Assembly: GCA_017407365.1 (NCBI GenBank)
Contig: JAFQWR010000059.1
Coordinates: 1-8,375 of the forward strand
Source: Clostridia bacterium
Lineage (GTDB): Bacteria > Bacillota > Clostridia > Christensenellales > HGM11417
DNA: 8,375 bases
Direction: 5' to 3'
This document shows positions 1 through 5,646 of the stretch, one piece after another. Position numbers and translations under genes: made by a program. The notes beneath the pieces are model-generated. The model searched no databases, was not told the DNA's origin, and worked only from the letters and a program-made list of their open reading frames with translations. Positions within the stretch are counted from its first letter, which is position 1. The number at the start of each line of letters is the position of its first letter.

Positions 1-14
1 ATGGCAGTTAGGAG

Positions 15-20
15 TATAAT
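15..20 (+). promoter_or_regulatory. possible -10 box of the pta promoter
   Basis: A perfect TATAAT lies about 74 bases before the pta start. The matching -35 box would fall outside the left edge of the window, so the promoter cannot be confirmed. If used, it gives a leader of roughly 65 nt before pta-ackA. No clear catabolite-response (cre) palindrome was found between this box and the gene. Confidence 0.4.
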
Positions 21-93
21 ATTATGCGGTATGGTTTGTACCTTACCGTTCATCAGTTTTAAAATTTCAGAGGATAAAGAGGAGTAAGAAGCT

Positions 94-1107
94 ATGTCAA
101 AAATCATGGATTCCATCCGCGCCCGTGCGGCTAAGCTGAACCGTCATATCGTTTTGCCTGAGGGCTGCGATCCCCGTACCATTTATGCTGCAGAAAAAAT
201 CTGCAACATGAAAATGGCTCGTATCACCGTTCTTGGTGATGTGGAAGAAATCAAGGCTATGTGCCCTGATGCAGATCTTTCGGGCTTTGATATCATCAAC
301 CCCAAAACGAGCGATCGTTTACCTACTTATGCAAAGCTTTTATATGAGCTGCGTAAGAATAAGGGTATGACGGAGGAGCAGGCGATGATTACCGCTACCG
401 ATCCTCTGTATTTTGGTACCTTGATGCTGAAAAACGACGATGCAGACGGTATGGTTGCAGGTGCTGTCAATTCTACCGGTGCTGTGCTCCGTCCTGCATT
501 GCAGATCATCAAAACTGCTCCCGGTATTGGTTCTGCCTCCAGCTGCTTCATCATTGCTCTGCCTGAGGAAAACCCTGCAAGCAAGCTCTACGGTGAAGAC
601 GGCGTTCTCGTTTACGGCGACTGCGGTGTAATTCCTAACCCCACAGAGGATCAGCTTGTTGATATCGCACGCTCCACTGCAAAAACGGCTCGTGACGTTT
701 GCGGCTTCCCCGAGCAGCGTGTTGCTATGCTTTCCTTCTCTACGAAGGGCAGCGCTAAGGATCCTCTTGTAGATAAAACACTCAATGCGCTTGCAAAAAT
801 CAAGGAAAAATATCCCGATATGCTGGTTGACGGTGAGCTGCAGGGTGATGCTGCACTGGTACCCCGTGTTGCTGCAAGCAAGGTAAAGTGTGACAGCCCT
901 GTTGCAGGTAAAGCAAACGTTCTTATTTTCCCCGATCTGAATGCAGGTAATATTGCTTACAAGCTTACGCAGTATCTTGCAGGTGCAGAGGCGATCGGCC
1001 CTCTGATTCAGGGTCTTGCAAAGCCTGTTAACGATCTTTCGCGCGGCTGTAATGTAGAGGATATCATCTCTGTTGTTGCAGTTGTTGTACTGAATACCTT
1101 AGATTAA
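94..1107 (+). CDS. pta: phosphate acetyltransferase (phosphotransacetylase)
   Basis: Cytoplasmic enzyme that interconverts acetyl-CoA plus phosphate with acetyl phosphate plus CoA, the first step of the Pta-AckA route to acetate and ATP. The protein is 337 aa, the length of the short single-domain Pta form, without the N-terminal DRTGG/regulatory extension of the long enterobacterial form. Visible family signatures are the N-terminal LPEGCDPRT, the ATDPLYFGTLML and DGMVAGAVNST blocks, STKGSAKDP, and VDGELQGDAAL. Near the C-terminus, DLSRGCNVED places Ser316, Arg317 and Asp323 with the spacing of the catalytic Ser309/Arg310/Asp316 of Methanosarcina thermophila Pta. The ATG is preceded by AAAGAGGAG (76-84) with a 9-nt spacer, which supports this start. 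The stop is 16 bases before the ackA ATG with no promoter or terminator between, so the two are almost certainly co-transcribed. Confidence 0.97.
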   Translation: MSKIMDSIRARAAKLNRHIVLPEGCDPRTIYAAEKICNMKMARITVLGDVEEIKAMCPDADLSGFDIINPKTSDRLPTYAKLLYELRKNKGMTEEQAMITATDPLYFGTLMLKNDDADGMVAGAVNSTGAVLRPALQIIKTAPGIGSASSCFIIALPEENPASKLYGEDGVLVYGDCGVIPNPTEDQLVDIARSTAKTARDVCGFPEQRVAMLSFSTKGSAKDPLVDKTLNALAKIKEKYPDMLVDGELQGDAALVPRVAASKVKCDSPVAGKANVLIFPDLNAGNIAYKLTQYLAGAEAIGPLIQGLAKPVNDLSRGCNVEDIISVVAVVVLNTLD

Positions 1108-1113
1108 AAGGAG
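1106..1113 (+). promoter_or_regulatory. ribosome binding site that sets the ackA start
   Basis: AAAAGGAG overlaps the pta stop codon and lies 10 nt before ATG 1124. A TTG six bases upstream (1118) is in frame but only 4 nt from this site. The protein from ATG 1124 begins with the canonical AckA N-terminus MKILVINAGSSS. ATG 1124 is therefore chosen. Confidence 0.75.
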
Positions 1114-1123
1114 TTTATTGGTT

Positions 1124-2320
1124 ATGAAAATTTTAGTAATTAACGCAGGTAGCTCTTCCTTAAAATATCAGTTGCTCGATATGGAAACCGAAAGCGTTCT
1201 CGCTAAGGGTCTTTGTGACCGTATCGGTATTGAAGGCAGTATGTTGAAGCATAAAAAAGCAGGCTGTGACGAGGTTGTAATTATGAAGAATATGCCCAGT
1301 CACACCGAGGCTATCGCAATGGTGCTGGATGCCCTTGTTAATGCAGAATACGGCGTTGTATCCTCGATGGAAGAAATCGGCGCAGTTGGTCACCGTATGG
1401 TGCACAGCGGCGAGGATTTCAATTGCTCCGTGCTTGTAAACGACGAGGTTATGGCCATCTGCAAAAATAACACCGAGCTTGCTCCCTTACATCAGCCTGC
1501 CAATATTCTTGGCGTAGAGGCTTGCCGTGCCGTAATGCCCGGTGTGCCCATGGCTTTGGTATTTGATACCGCTTTCCATTCCACGATGCCCGAAAAGGCA
1601 TACCTCTACGGTATTCCCTACGAGGCATATAAGGATTACAAGGTTCGCCGTTACGGCTTCCACGGTGCAAGCCACATGTTTGTATCGCAAGAGGCTGCAA
1701 AGTTCTTGGGTAAAGACGTGAAGGATCTCAAAATCGTAACCTGTCACCTTGGTAACGGCTCTTCCATCACCGCAGTAGACGGTGGTAAGAGTGTGGATAC
1801 CTCGATGGGCTTCACTCCCTTAGAAGGTGTTCCCATGGGTACCCGCTCGGGCGATCTTGATCCTGCAGTGCTGGAATACCTGATGGGTAAGTACAATATG
1901 AATATTTCTGAAATGCTCAACTATCTGAATAAGAAGTCGGGTATGGCAGGTGTTTCTGGTGTAAGCTCCGACTTCCGCGATCTTTGCGCAGCTGCAGAAG
2001 CAGGCAACGAAAGAGCAAAGCTTGCATTGGACGTGTTCTCTTACCGTGTTAAAAAGTATGTAGGTGCGTATGCGGCTGCTATGGATGGTCTGGATGTGCT
2101 TGTATTTACTGCCGGTGTAGGCGAAAATACGGTTGAGGTCAGAGAGGCTGTTGCAGGCGAGCTTACCTTCTTTGGTGTTGAATTAGACAGAGAACTGAAT
2201 GCAAACGGTGTACGCGGTATCATCCGTGAAATTTCTACGCCCGCATCCAAGGTTCGTGTTCTTATCGTTCCCACCAACGAAGAGCTGGTAATTGCAAGAG
2301 AAACCTTAGCTCTTCTGTAA
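1124..2320 (+). CDS. ackA: acetate kinase
   Basis: Cytoplasmic ASKHA-fold kinase that transfers phosphate from acetyl phosphate to ADP, giving acetate and ATP; it completes the pathway begun by the adjacent pta. The protein is 398 aa, normal for the family. Both classical acetokinase signatures are visible: VINAGSSSLKYQ near residues 5-16 and RRYGFHGASH near 175-184. All key residues occur at the numbering of the Methanosarcina thermophila enzyme: Asn7, Arg91, His123, Asp148 (in FDTAFH), His180, Asn211 (in HLGNGSS) and Arg241 (in GTRSGDLDP). The magnesium-binding Glu is in PTNEEL near the C-terminus. No terminator is visible after the stop, and the next promoter begins 16 bases downstream, so read-through into yceD-rpmF is likely. 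Confidence 0.98.
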   Translation: MKILVINAGSSSLKYQLLDMETESVLAKGLCDRIGIEGSMLKHKKAGCDEVVIMKNMPSHTEAIAMVLDALVNAEYGVVSSMEEIGAVGHRMVHSGEDFNCSVLVNDEVMAICKNNTELAPLHQPANILGVEACRAVMPGVPMALVFDTAFHSTMPEKAYLYGIPYEAYKDYKVRRYGFHGASHMFVSQEAAKFLGKDVKDLKIVTCHLGNGSSITAVDGGKSVDTSMGFTPLEGVPMGTRSGDLDPAVLEYLMGKYNMNISEMLNYLNKKSGMAGVSGVSSDFRDLCAAAEAGNERAKLALDVFSYRVKKYVGAYAAAMDGLDVLVFTAGVGENTVEVREAVAGELTFFGVELDRELNANGVRGIIREISTPASKVRVLIVPTNEELVIARETLALL

Positions 2321-2336
2321 AATACCCTAAAATCAT

Positions 2337-2365
2337 TTGACAAGTTTCTGCTTTTTCGGTATAAT
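2337..2365 (+). promoter_or_regulatory. consensus sigma-A promoter of yceD-rpmF
   Basis: TTGACA (2337-2342), a 17-nt spacer and TATAAT (2360-2365) match the vegetative consensus at all 12 positions. The predicted start of transcription is about 2372, only about 15 nt before the yceD ATG. It gives the ribosomal protein gene strong transcription independent of pta-ackA. Confidence 0.85.
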
Positions 2366-2374
2366 AAATAGGTT

Positions 2375-2380
2375 AAAAGG
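2375..2380 (+). promoter_or_regulatory. ribosome binding site that sets the yceD start
   Basis: AAAAGG abuts an ATG at 2381 with no spacer, but is 6 nt from a second in-frame ATG at 2387. Only the latter has workable spacing, so the start is placed at 2387 and the protein begins MRISLNQ rather than MTMRISLNQ. Confidence 0.6.
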
Positions 2381-2386
2381 ATGACT

Positions 2387-2896
2387 ATGCGGATTTCACT
2401 CAATCAAAATGTTCCCATTGGCGTACATGTTCCATATCAAAGTGAACTCGTTTTGTCTGAGCAAACCTTTGCGCGTCCCAATATAACGGAGTTGACGCCT
2501 GTTTCTTTTGTAGGCAGCCTGCTTCGTTCAGAGGGTGGCGTTATGGTGGAAGGTGAGATATCCTATACGCTTTCTACGCTTTGCGATTGCTGTTTAACTC
2601 CCGTTACTCGGCAGGCTAAATTTTCATTCTCTGAATTTTTTGGAGCAGAGGGCACGGATGAGCAGGAATTTGACTATGCATTAGACGGTCAGGTTTTAGA
2701 TCTTACCTCAGCTGTAACAGATGCTGTTTTGTATGAGCTTCCGGGCAGAATCGTCTGCAAGGAAGATTGCAAGGGGCTATGTCCTGTCTGCGGCTGCAAC
2801 CGTAATATTTCATCGTGTGAGTGTGAGTCTCTCCCTGATGAAAGTAATCCTTTTTATGCGCTTCTTTTGGCGCAACAAGATTCTGAAAAAAAATAA
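2387..2896 (+). CDS. yceD: YceD/DUF177 family protein (YlbN-like), L32-linked
   Basis: Small cytoplasmic DUF177 protein of 169 aa, found almost universally just before rpmF. Family work, notably on plant and bacterial members, links it to 23S rRNA accumulation and L32; the biochemical role is not settled. An N-terminal beta-rich part carries a CDCC cluster (Cys66, Cys68, Cys69). The C-terminal part carries Cys124, Cys128, Cys132, Cys135, Cys137, Cys144 and Cys146 in the family-typical arrangement around KGLCPVCG, which suggests metal binding. It then ends in the conserved NPFYALLLAQ stretch. It has its own consensus promoter and lies 34 bases before rpmF, so the two form an operon. The Firmicutes name is ylbN. 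Family assignment is firm; function is inferred. Confidence 0.9.
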   Translation: MRISLNQNVPIGVHVPYQSELVLSEQTFARPNITELTPVSFVGSLLRSEGGVMVEGEISYTLSTLCDCCLTPVTRQAKFSFSEFFGAEGTDEQEFDYALDGQVLDLTSAVTDAVLYELPGRIVCKEDCKGLCPVCGCNRNISSCECESLPDESNPFYALLLAQQDSEKK

Positions 2897-2930
2897 CAAA
2901 TAAGCTCTCGGGGTTTAGGAGGTGTGAAAG

Positions 2931-3131
2931 ATGGCAGTACCTAAGGGGAAAGTCAGCAAGCAACGTCGTAATACGCGCGCTGCTGCAAACGTAAATATTG
3001 TGGTTCCTTCCTTACAGGAATGTCCGCAATGTCACGAACAGAAGCAGACGCACCGCGTTTGCAAAAACTGCGGCTACTACGATAAAGAGCAAGTAGTTGT
3101 CAAGAAAGAAAAGAAAGCTCAGGAAGAGTAA
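2931..3131 (+). CDS. rpmF: 50S ribosomal protein L32 (zinc-ribbon form)
   Basis: Structural protein of the large ribosomal subunit, 66 aa. The N-terminus MAVPKGKVSKQRRNTR is diagnostic of bacterial L32 and is rich in basic rRNA-binding residues. A four-cysteine zinc ribbon is intact (Cys31, Cys34, Cys44, Cys47, in CPQC and CKNC), so this is the zinc-binding type and not the cysteine-free paralogue some Bacillota use under zinc limitation. The tail is lysine/glutamate rich. AGGAGG (2917-2922) lies 8 nt before the ATG. A terminator follows 23 bases after the stop. In many Bacillota plsX or other lipid genes follow rpmF; here the strand switches instead. Confidence 0.97.
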   Translation: MAVPKGKVSKQRRNTRAAANVNIVVPSLQECPQCHEQKQTHRVCKNCGYYDKEQVVVKKEKKAQEE

Positions 3132-3154
3132 TCTTTGATTGAAAACGGAAATTA

Positions 3155-3185
3155 AGATCTGCTTACACGATAGGCAGGTCTTTTT
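3155..3185 (+). terminator. rho-independent terminator after rpmF
   Basis: An 8-bp stem (AGATCTGC with GCAGGTCT, one G-U pair) with an 11-nt loop is followed by TTTTCTCGTTT. It ends the yceD-rpmF transcript. Confidence 0.8.
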
Positions 3186-3219
3186 CTCGTTTCAATTCAC
3201 GTGTGTTTTTCAGATAGAA

Positions 3220-3249
3220 AAAAGGTCCTGAAAGTATTCAGGACCTTTT
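3220..3249. terminator. bidirectional terminator between rpmF and the small regulator
   Basis: A perfect 13-bp stem (arms 3220-3232 and 3237-3249) with an AGTA loop. On the + strand it is followed by GTTTTTT, and on the - strand by a run of T. It can back up the rpmF terminator and also stop transcription from the convergent gene at 3273-3464. Confidence 0.88.
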
Positions 3250-3272
3250 GTTTTTTGGGTTATTTGTGGGCG

Positions 3273-3464
3273 CTATTCTATCATATCAAATAACGATATC
3301 CCAAAAATTTCTGAGATATGAATCATTTGTCTTAATGTGATAGGAGAGGTGCCCTTTTCCCATTTGCGGTATGTTTCTAACGAAATACCGAGTGCTGTAG
3401 CCATTTGCTTTTGTGTTTTACACAGACGCATACGGCGTTGCTTGAGTTGAGTAGAAAAACTCAT
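3273..3464 (-). CDS. small Xre-type HTH DNA-binding protein
   Basis: A 63-aa protein that is little more than one HTH_3/Xre domain, so it probably acts as a DNA-binding dimer. Helices can be read in KQRRMRLCKTQKQMATALGI (residues 8-27), the recognition helix around SLETYRKWEKG (28-38), and a closing part TLRQMIHISEIFGISLFDMI (43-62). There is no effector or membrane domain. Its recognition region TYRKWEK resembles TYIKWEK of the neighbouring regulator, so the two may be distant paralogues. The ATG lacks a good ribosome binding site (only a weak GGTAAG about 17 nt upstream), which lowers confidence in translation efficiency. A promoter with a palindromic operator-like site lies about 130 bases upstream, which suggests autoregulation. 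The target is unknown. Confidence 0.8.
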   Translation of the reverse strand: MSFSTQLKQRRMRLCKTQKQMATALGISLETYRKWEKGTSPITLRQMIHISEIFGISLFDMIE

Positions 3465-3489
3465 GTTGCATTTTCGTAAACTTACCGTC

Positions 3490-3555
3490 TAACTGACAAA
3501 ACGATGCCTTTACTTTGTCTTTTGTAAATTATCAGAAAAAACAGATAGTCAGTTA
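3490..3555. repeat. inverted pair of 8-bp repeats in the leader of the small regulator
   Basis: TAACTGAC (3490-3497) and its exact reverse complement GTCAGTTA (3548-3555) are separated by 50 bases in the untranslated leader of the gene at 3273-3464. They could be two binding half-sites or pair in the mRNA. The short length makes chance possible. Confidence 0.35.
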
Positions 3556-3585
3556 ACATAGATCAGCTAAGGGATCAACAGATGG

Positions 3586-3601
3586 TACGTTATAAAACGT
3601 A
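3586..3601. promoter_or_regulatory. 16-nt inverted repeat, candidate operator
   Basis: TACGTT-ATAA-AACGTA has perfect 6-bp arms. It spans the predicted transcription start (about 3600) of the leftward promoter at 3607-3635, where a bound repressor would block initiation. The neighbouring small Xre proteins are natural candidates to bind it; that link is inference. Confidence 0.5.
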
Positions 3602-3606
3602 TTTCT

Positions 3607-3635
3607 ATTATATACCATTTTGCCGATTATTGCAA
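3607..3635 (-). promoter_or_regulatory. promoter of the small HTH regulator gene
   Basis: On the - strand, TTGCAA (3635-3630), a 17-nt spacer and a perfect TATAAT (3612-3607). It gives a leader of about 135 nt before the ATG at 3464. No known riboswitch fold was recognised in that leader. Confidence 0.6.
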
Positions 3636-3664
3636 CTGATTGAAGCATAATTGCTTTTGTTTAT

Positions 3665-3696
3665 AAAAAAAAGAGCCTCACAAAACAGAGACTCTT
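3665..3696 (-). terminator. terminator after the 109-aa HTH regulator gene
   Basis: Read on the - strand, AAGAGTCTC and GAGGCTCTT form a 9-bp stem with one G-U pair and an 8-nt loop, followed by a run of T. It sits 26 bases after the stop at 3723 and separates this gene from the next leftward promoter. Confidence 0.85.
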
Positions 3697-3722
3697 CTAT
3701 ATATTGAATTATGTCTGCAAGA

Positions 3723-4052
3723 TTACTCATAGTCATCCGGTGTAATGAACTCAGGGTGCTTCAACAGCCAGGGATCCTTGATCTTTTTTCTTCTGTTGGA
3801 TTTTTCCTTCGGGCTGGGTAAAAGAGCGGGTAAAATAATATTTTTATCGACAAACAAAAAGGATACGTGAATTTTATAAATGTCCGCAATTTTTTTGAGA
3901 TGCGTATTCAGAATGTATCCCGGGTCTTTCTCCCATTTGATATACGTGTTCTTGGAAATATCCAGAAAATCAGCCATTACGTCATAAGATAGCTTATGTG
4001 CTTTTCTTAGTGATTTCATAATCACACTAAGATTATCAATATAGTTGATCAT
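3723..4052 (-). CDS. HTH (Xre-like) regulator with a charged C-terminal tail
   Basis: A 109-aa protein with one N-terminal helix-turn-helix domain (about residues 7-67; SYDVMADFLDISKNTYIKWEKDPG covers the two core helices) and no recognised effector domain. Residues 68-79 form a hydrophobic linker. Residues 80-92 are strongly basic (PKEKSNRRKKIK) and the end is acidic (TPDDYE); I do not recognise this tail. A longer reading from a TTG at 4094 is possible but would begin inside a hairpin. ATG 4052 has AGGGA at 7 nt and is preferred. The gene lies 57 bases beyond the 3' end of ssrA on the same strand. It has a local -10 box but no clear terminator separating it from ssrA, so both independent and read-through expression are possible. 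Role unknown. Confidence 0.8.
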   Translation of the reverse strand: MINYIDNLSVIMKSLRKAHKLSYDVMADFLDISKNTYIKWEKDPGYILNTHLKKIADIYKIHVSFLFVDKNIILPALLPSPKEKSNRRKKIKDPWLLKHPEFITPDDYE

Positions 4053-4059
4053 AATAAAA

Positions 4060-4064
4060 TCCCT
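4060..4064 (-). promoter_or_regulatory. ribosome binding site that sets the start at 4052
   Basis: On the - strand AGGGA lies 7 nt before ATG 4052. It supports the 109-aa form over a 123-aa form starting at TTG 4094, which has no ribosome binding site. Confidence 0.6.
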
Positions 4065-4070
4065 GTTTGT

Positions 4071-4076
4071 ATTATA
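4071..4076 (-). promoter_or_regulatory. -10 box for the 109-aa HTH regulator gene
   Basis: TATAAT on the - strand lies 18 bases before ATG 4052. No convincing -35 box is present at 16-18 nt, where the sequence is the hairpin region just past ssrA. The predicted start, about 4064, coincides with the ribosome binding site. Confidence 0.45.
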
Positions 4077-4109
4077 TAGGTTGCCTTGCGGCAAAAGCTT
4101 TATCTGTAA

Positions 4110-4456
4110 TGGTGGAGCTGGCGGGAATTGAACCCGCGTCCCGAAAGGTGCAAACGCGATTTTCTACATACTTAGTTCCTGTTTTGATCTCGTATAAACA
4201 GCTTCCAAGGAACAGAATCTGTTTATACAACAACGCCGAATACAAAATACAAACTGCGCTGACTTATTGTATTTCGTTCCCCGACTAACTGATGCCGCGC
4301 ACCAACCCGTCGGGACTGCTGGGGCGACATGGCGTTAAGCCGCCAGTGCTAAACTATTATTGTTAGCGTTTGTTTTGTTTGGACCTTTTAACGTAGACTG
4401 CCCGCTACGGTATGCTTATCCCGCTCTTGCCTCCCGGTCGAATCCGGAACAGCCCC
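4110..4456 (-). ncRNA. ssrA: transfer-messenger RNA (tmRNA)
   Basis: One-piece tmRNA of 347 nt that rescues stalled ribosomes with SmpB and tags nascent proteins for proteolysis. The 5' end GGGGCTG pairs over 7 bp (one G-U) with CAGCTCC before the discriminator A and an encoded CCA. The tRNA-like end has the T-arm GCGGGTTCAATTCCCGC, and the 5' part has the conserved TTCCGGATTCGACCGGGAGG. The tag frame most likely runs from GCT 4367 to TAA 4335 and encodes ANNNSLALAA; with the tmRNA-borne alanine, the tag is AANNNSLALAA. The LALAA end is the protease-recognised type. The stop codon lies in the loop of a GGCG/CGCC hairpin, as in other tmRNAs. The exact resume codon is inferred by alignment to known tmRNAs. 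Apparent protein-coding frames across this gene are spurious. Confidence 0.96.
4335..4367 (-). other. tmRNA proteolysis-tag reading frame
   Basis: Ten codons plus TAA inside ssrA give A-N-N-N-S-L-A-L-A-A. The C-terminal LALAA matches known tags. The resume codon GCT is inferred from its distance to the conserved GTTAAAAGG stretch upstream; a start further upstream in the same frame cannot be ruled out. Confidence 0.75.
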
Positions 4457-4474
4457 ACGGATAACGTGCTATTT

Positions 4475-4480
4475 ATTATA
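4475..4480 (-). promoter_or_regulatory. extended -10 promoter of ssrA
   Basis: On the - strand TGTTATAAT is a perfect extended -10 element (TGnTATAAT). The -35 region is only a T-rich stretch. The predicted start lies about 11 nt before the mature tmRNA 5' end (4456), which leaves a short leader for RNase P to remove. Confidence 0.7.
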
Positions 4481-4517
4481 ACACAAACATCAGAAAATAA
4501 AAAGTAAAATCAAGGTG

Positions 4518-5639
4518 TTAATTGCAATTATTATATATTTTACAGTTCATATTTACAAATTCCTTTCCGATAAGTAAGGAAAAAATGCTCTCTGCCCGTC
4601 TGTTTTGCGAAAGCAGAGCATGATGTGTGTTGCTTATGGTGCCTTCACAATCAGAGTAGCAGAGTATACGCGATGAGGGGAGTAAGGGTAAAACTGACTT
4701 ATTTGCGGCAAGTACCTGTAGCAAAGGCTCTTCCGCCTTCGCCGCTTGCACAGAGCATTTGTCAATGTCCAGGAGAATGTTGCACAGCGTTCTACATATA
4801 TGTGTCCTTGTATAGCGCTTGGTTTTGATATGCTCTATCAAAGATTCGTAGCTGATGGCTGAATCTGCTGCGCGTAGAATTCTGTGTTCAATGCCCTCGC
4901 TGATACCGTTGATTCGGGCGAGATTTTCTTCGTTCGACGATCTGATTTTGTATATAAGCAATTGGCCGAGCAGAGTAGTATCGTTGAAATCTGAGGCGTT
5001 TAAGAGCCTGAAAACGTGCTCGGGAACATGGTTTTTAATTGTGTTAGTATTTTCTTTGTCAATCAGATGCTTTCTGATTGCAAGTGCAGACGGAAAGTTC
5101 TCCGTTAAGCCCTCTTCATGATAGTTGCCCTCGCGTTTGATGACAATGGGCTGAATATGCGGTGCATACGCTTTGATGGCTCGCAGATATTCTACTGCAA
5201 GAATATTGTTCGGAGAGGAAAGAACAGGGTGATTTTCACCTAGAAGAGAGGCATGACTTCTTCCTGTTTTTGCACCTTGCTTCAGTGTGTTATCTGAGGC
5301 AACTGACTGCAATAATGCAAGATCCGCTGTTTCTGCGCCAAAGGAAAGATGGGAAACTCCTGCACGGGCAAGAATTCTTACCGCGTAAGAGCAAAAGTCG
5401 GGTGCAGATGATAGAGAAAACGCAACGGGTAGCTGTAAAACTGCATCGATCATACCCGTTTCCATTGCAAGAGATGCGCGGTCAAAGCCACTAAGTACAG
5501 CAGGCTCTCCCCGTTGCACAAAGCTTCCGCTCATGACAACGTAAACGGCATCAAAGCTTTCCTTTAAGCTTTGGGTAAGATGGTGTATATGCCCATTGTG
5601 AAGTGGGTTGTATTCACAAACAATACCAAGGATTTTCAT
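4518..5639 (-). CDS. tmcAL: tRNA(Met) cytidine acetate ligase (YlbM/DUF795 family)
   Basis: Cytoplasmic enzyme that forms N4-acetylcytidine at wobble C34 of elongator tRNA-Met using acetate and ATP, through acetyl-adenylate; established for Bacillus subtilis TmcAL. The protein is 373 aa, somewhat shorter than the roughly 400-aa Bacillus form. The N-terminal nucleotidyltransferase fold is clear: GIVCEYNPLHNGHIHH (residues 5-20) holds the HxGH motif (His14-His17). It is followed by MSGSFVQRGEPA (36-47), the DxxLQLP block (65-71), SFGAE (99-103), SPNNILAVEYL (142-152) and KREGNYH (168-174). The C-terminal half is the helical tRNA-binding part. The neighbours suit its chemistry: pta-ackA makes acetate, and a CAT-anticodon tRNA lies at the right edge. 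In B. subtilis the same families are adjacent (ylbM-ylbN-rpmF); here tmcAL is on the opposite strand. No terminator separates it from ssrA. Confidence 0.93.
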   Translation of the reverse strand: MKILGIVCEYNPLHNGHIHHLTQSLKESFDAVYVVMSGSFVQRGEPAVLSGFDRASLAMETGMIDAVLQLPVAFSLSSAPDFCSYAVRILARAGVSHLSFGAETADLALLQSVASDNTLKQGAKTGRSHASLLGENHPVLSSPNNILAVEYLRAIKAYAPHIQPIVIKREGNYHEEGLTENFPSALAIRKHLIDKENTNTIKNHVPEHVFRLLNASDFNDTTLLGQLLIYKIRSSNEENLARINGISEGIEHRILRAADSAISYESLIEHIKTKRYTRTHICRTLCNILLDIDKCSVQAAKAEEPLLQVLAANKSVLPLLPSSRILCYSDCEGTISNTHHALLSQNRRAESIFSLLIGKEFVNMNCKIYNNCN

Positions 5640-5646
5640 GTTATTT

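Noticed and set aside
1..87. Open frame of 28 codons from an ATG at position 1 ending at TAA 85-87
   Set aside because: It overlaps the likely -10 box and the pta ribosome binding site and has no recognisable motif. It could be the tail of an upstream gene, but nothing in view supports that.
2041..2403. 120-aa - strand frame opposite the ackA end and the yceD promoter
   Set aside because: It lies within strongly conserved acetate kinase coding sequence on the other strand; low-complexity Ser/Thr-rich composition with no family resemblance.
3476..3559. Possible 25-aa leader peptide on the - strand within the small regulator's leader
   Set aside because: An ATG and a stop are present, but there is no ribosome binding site, and no codon run or alternative hairpins as in an attenuator.
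4094..4094. TTG start at 4094 for the HTH regulator, giving 123 aa
   Set aside because: There is no ribosome binding site, it lies inside a hairpin, and it is upstream of the likely transcription start; ATG 4052 has AGGGA at 7 nt.
4067..4288. 73-aa + strand frame starting near the end of ssrA (contains MVELAGIEPASRKVQ)
   Set aside because: It is antisense to the tmRNA 3' domain; this is a well-known type of spurious protein generated by tRNA-like sequences.
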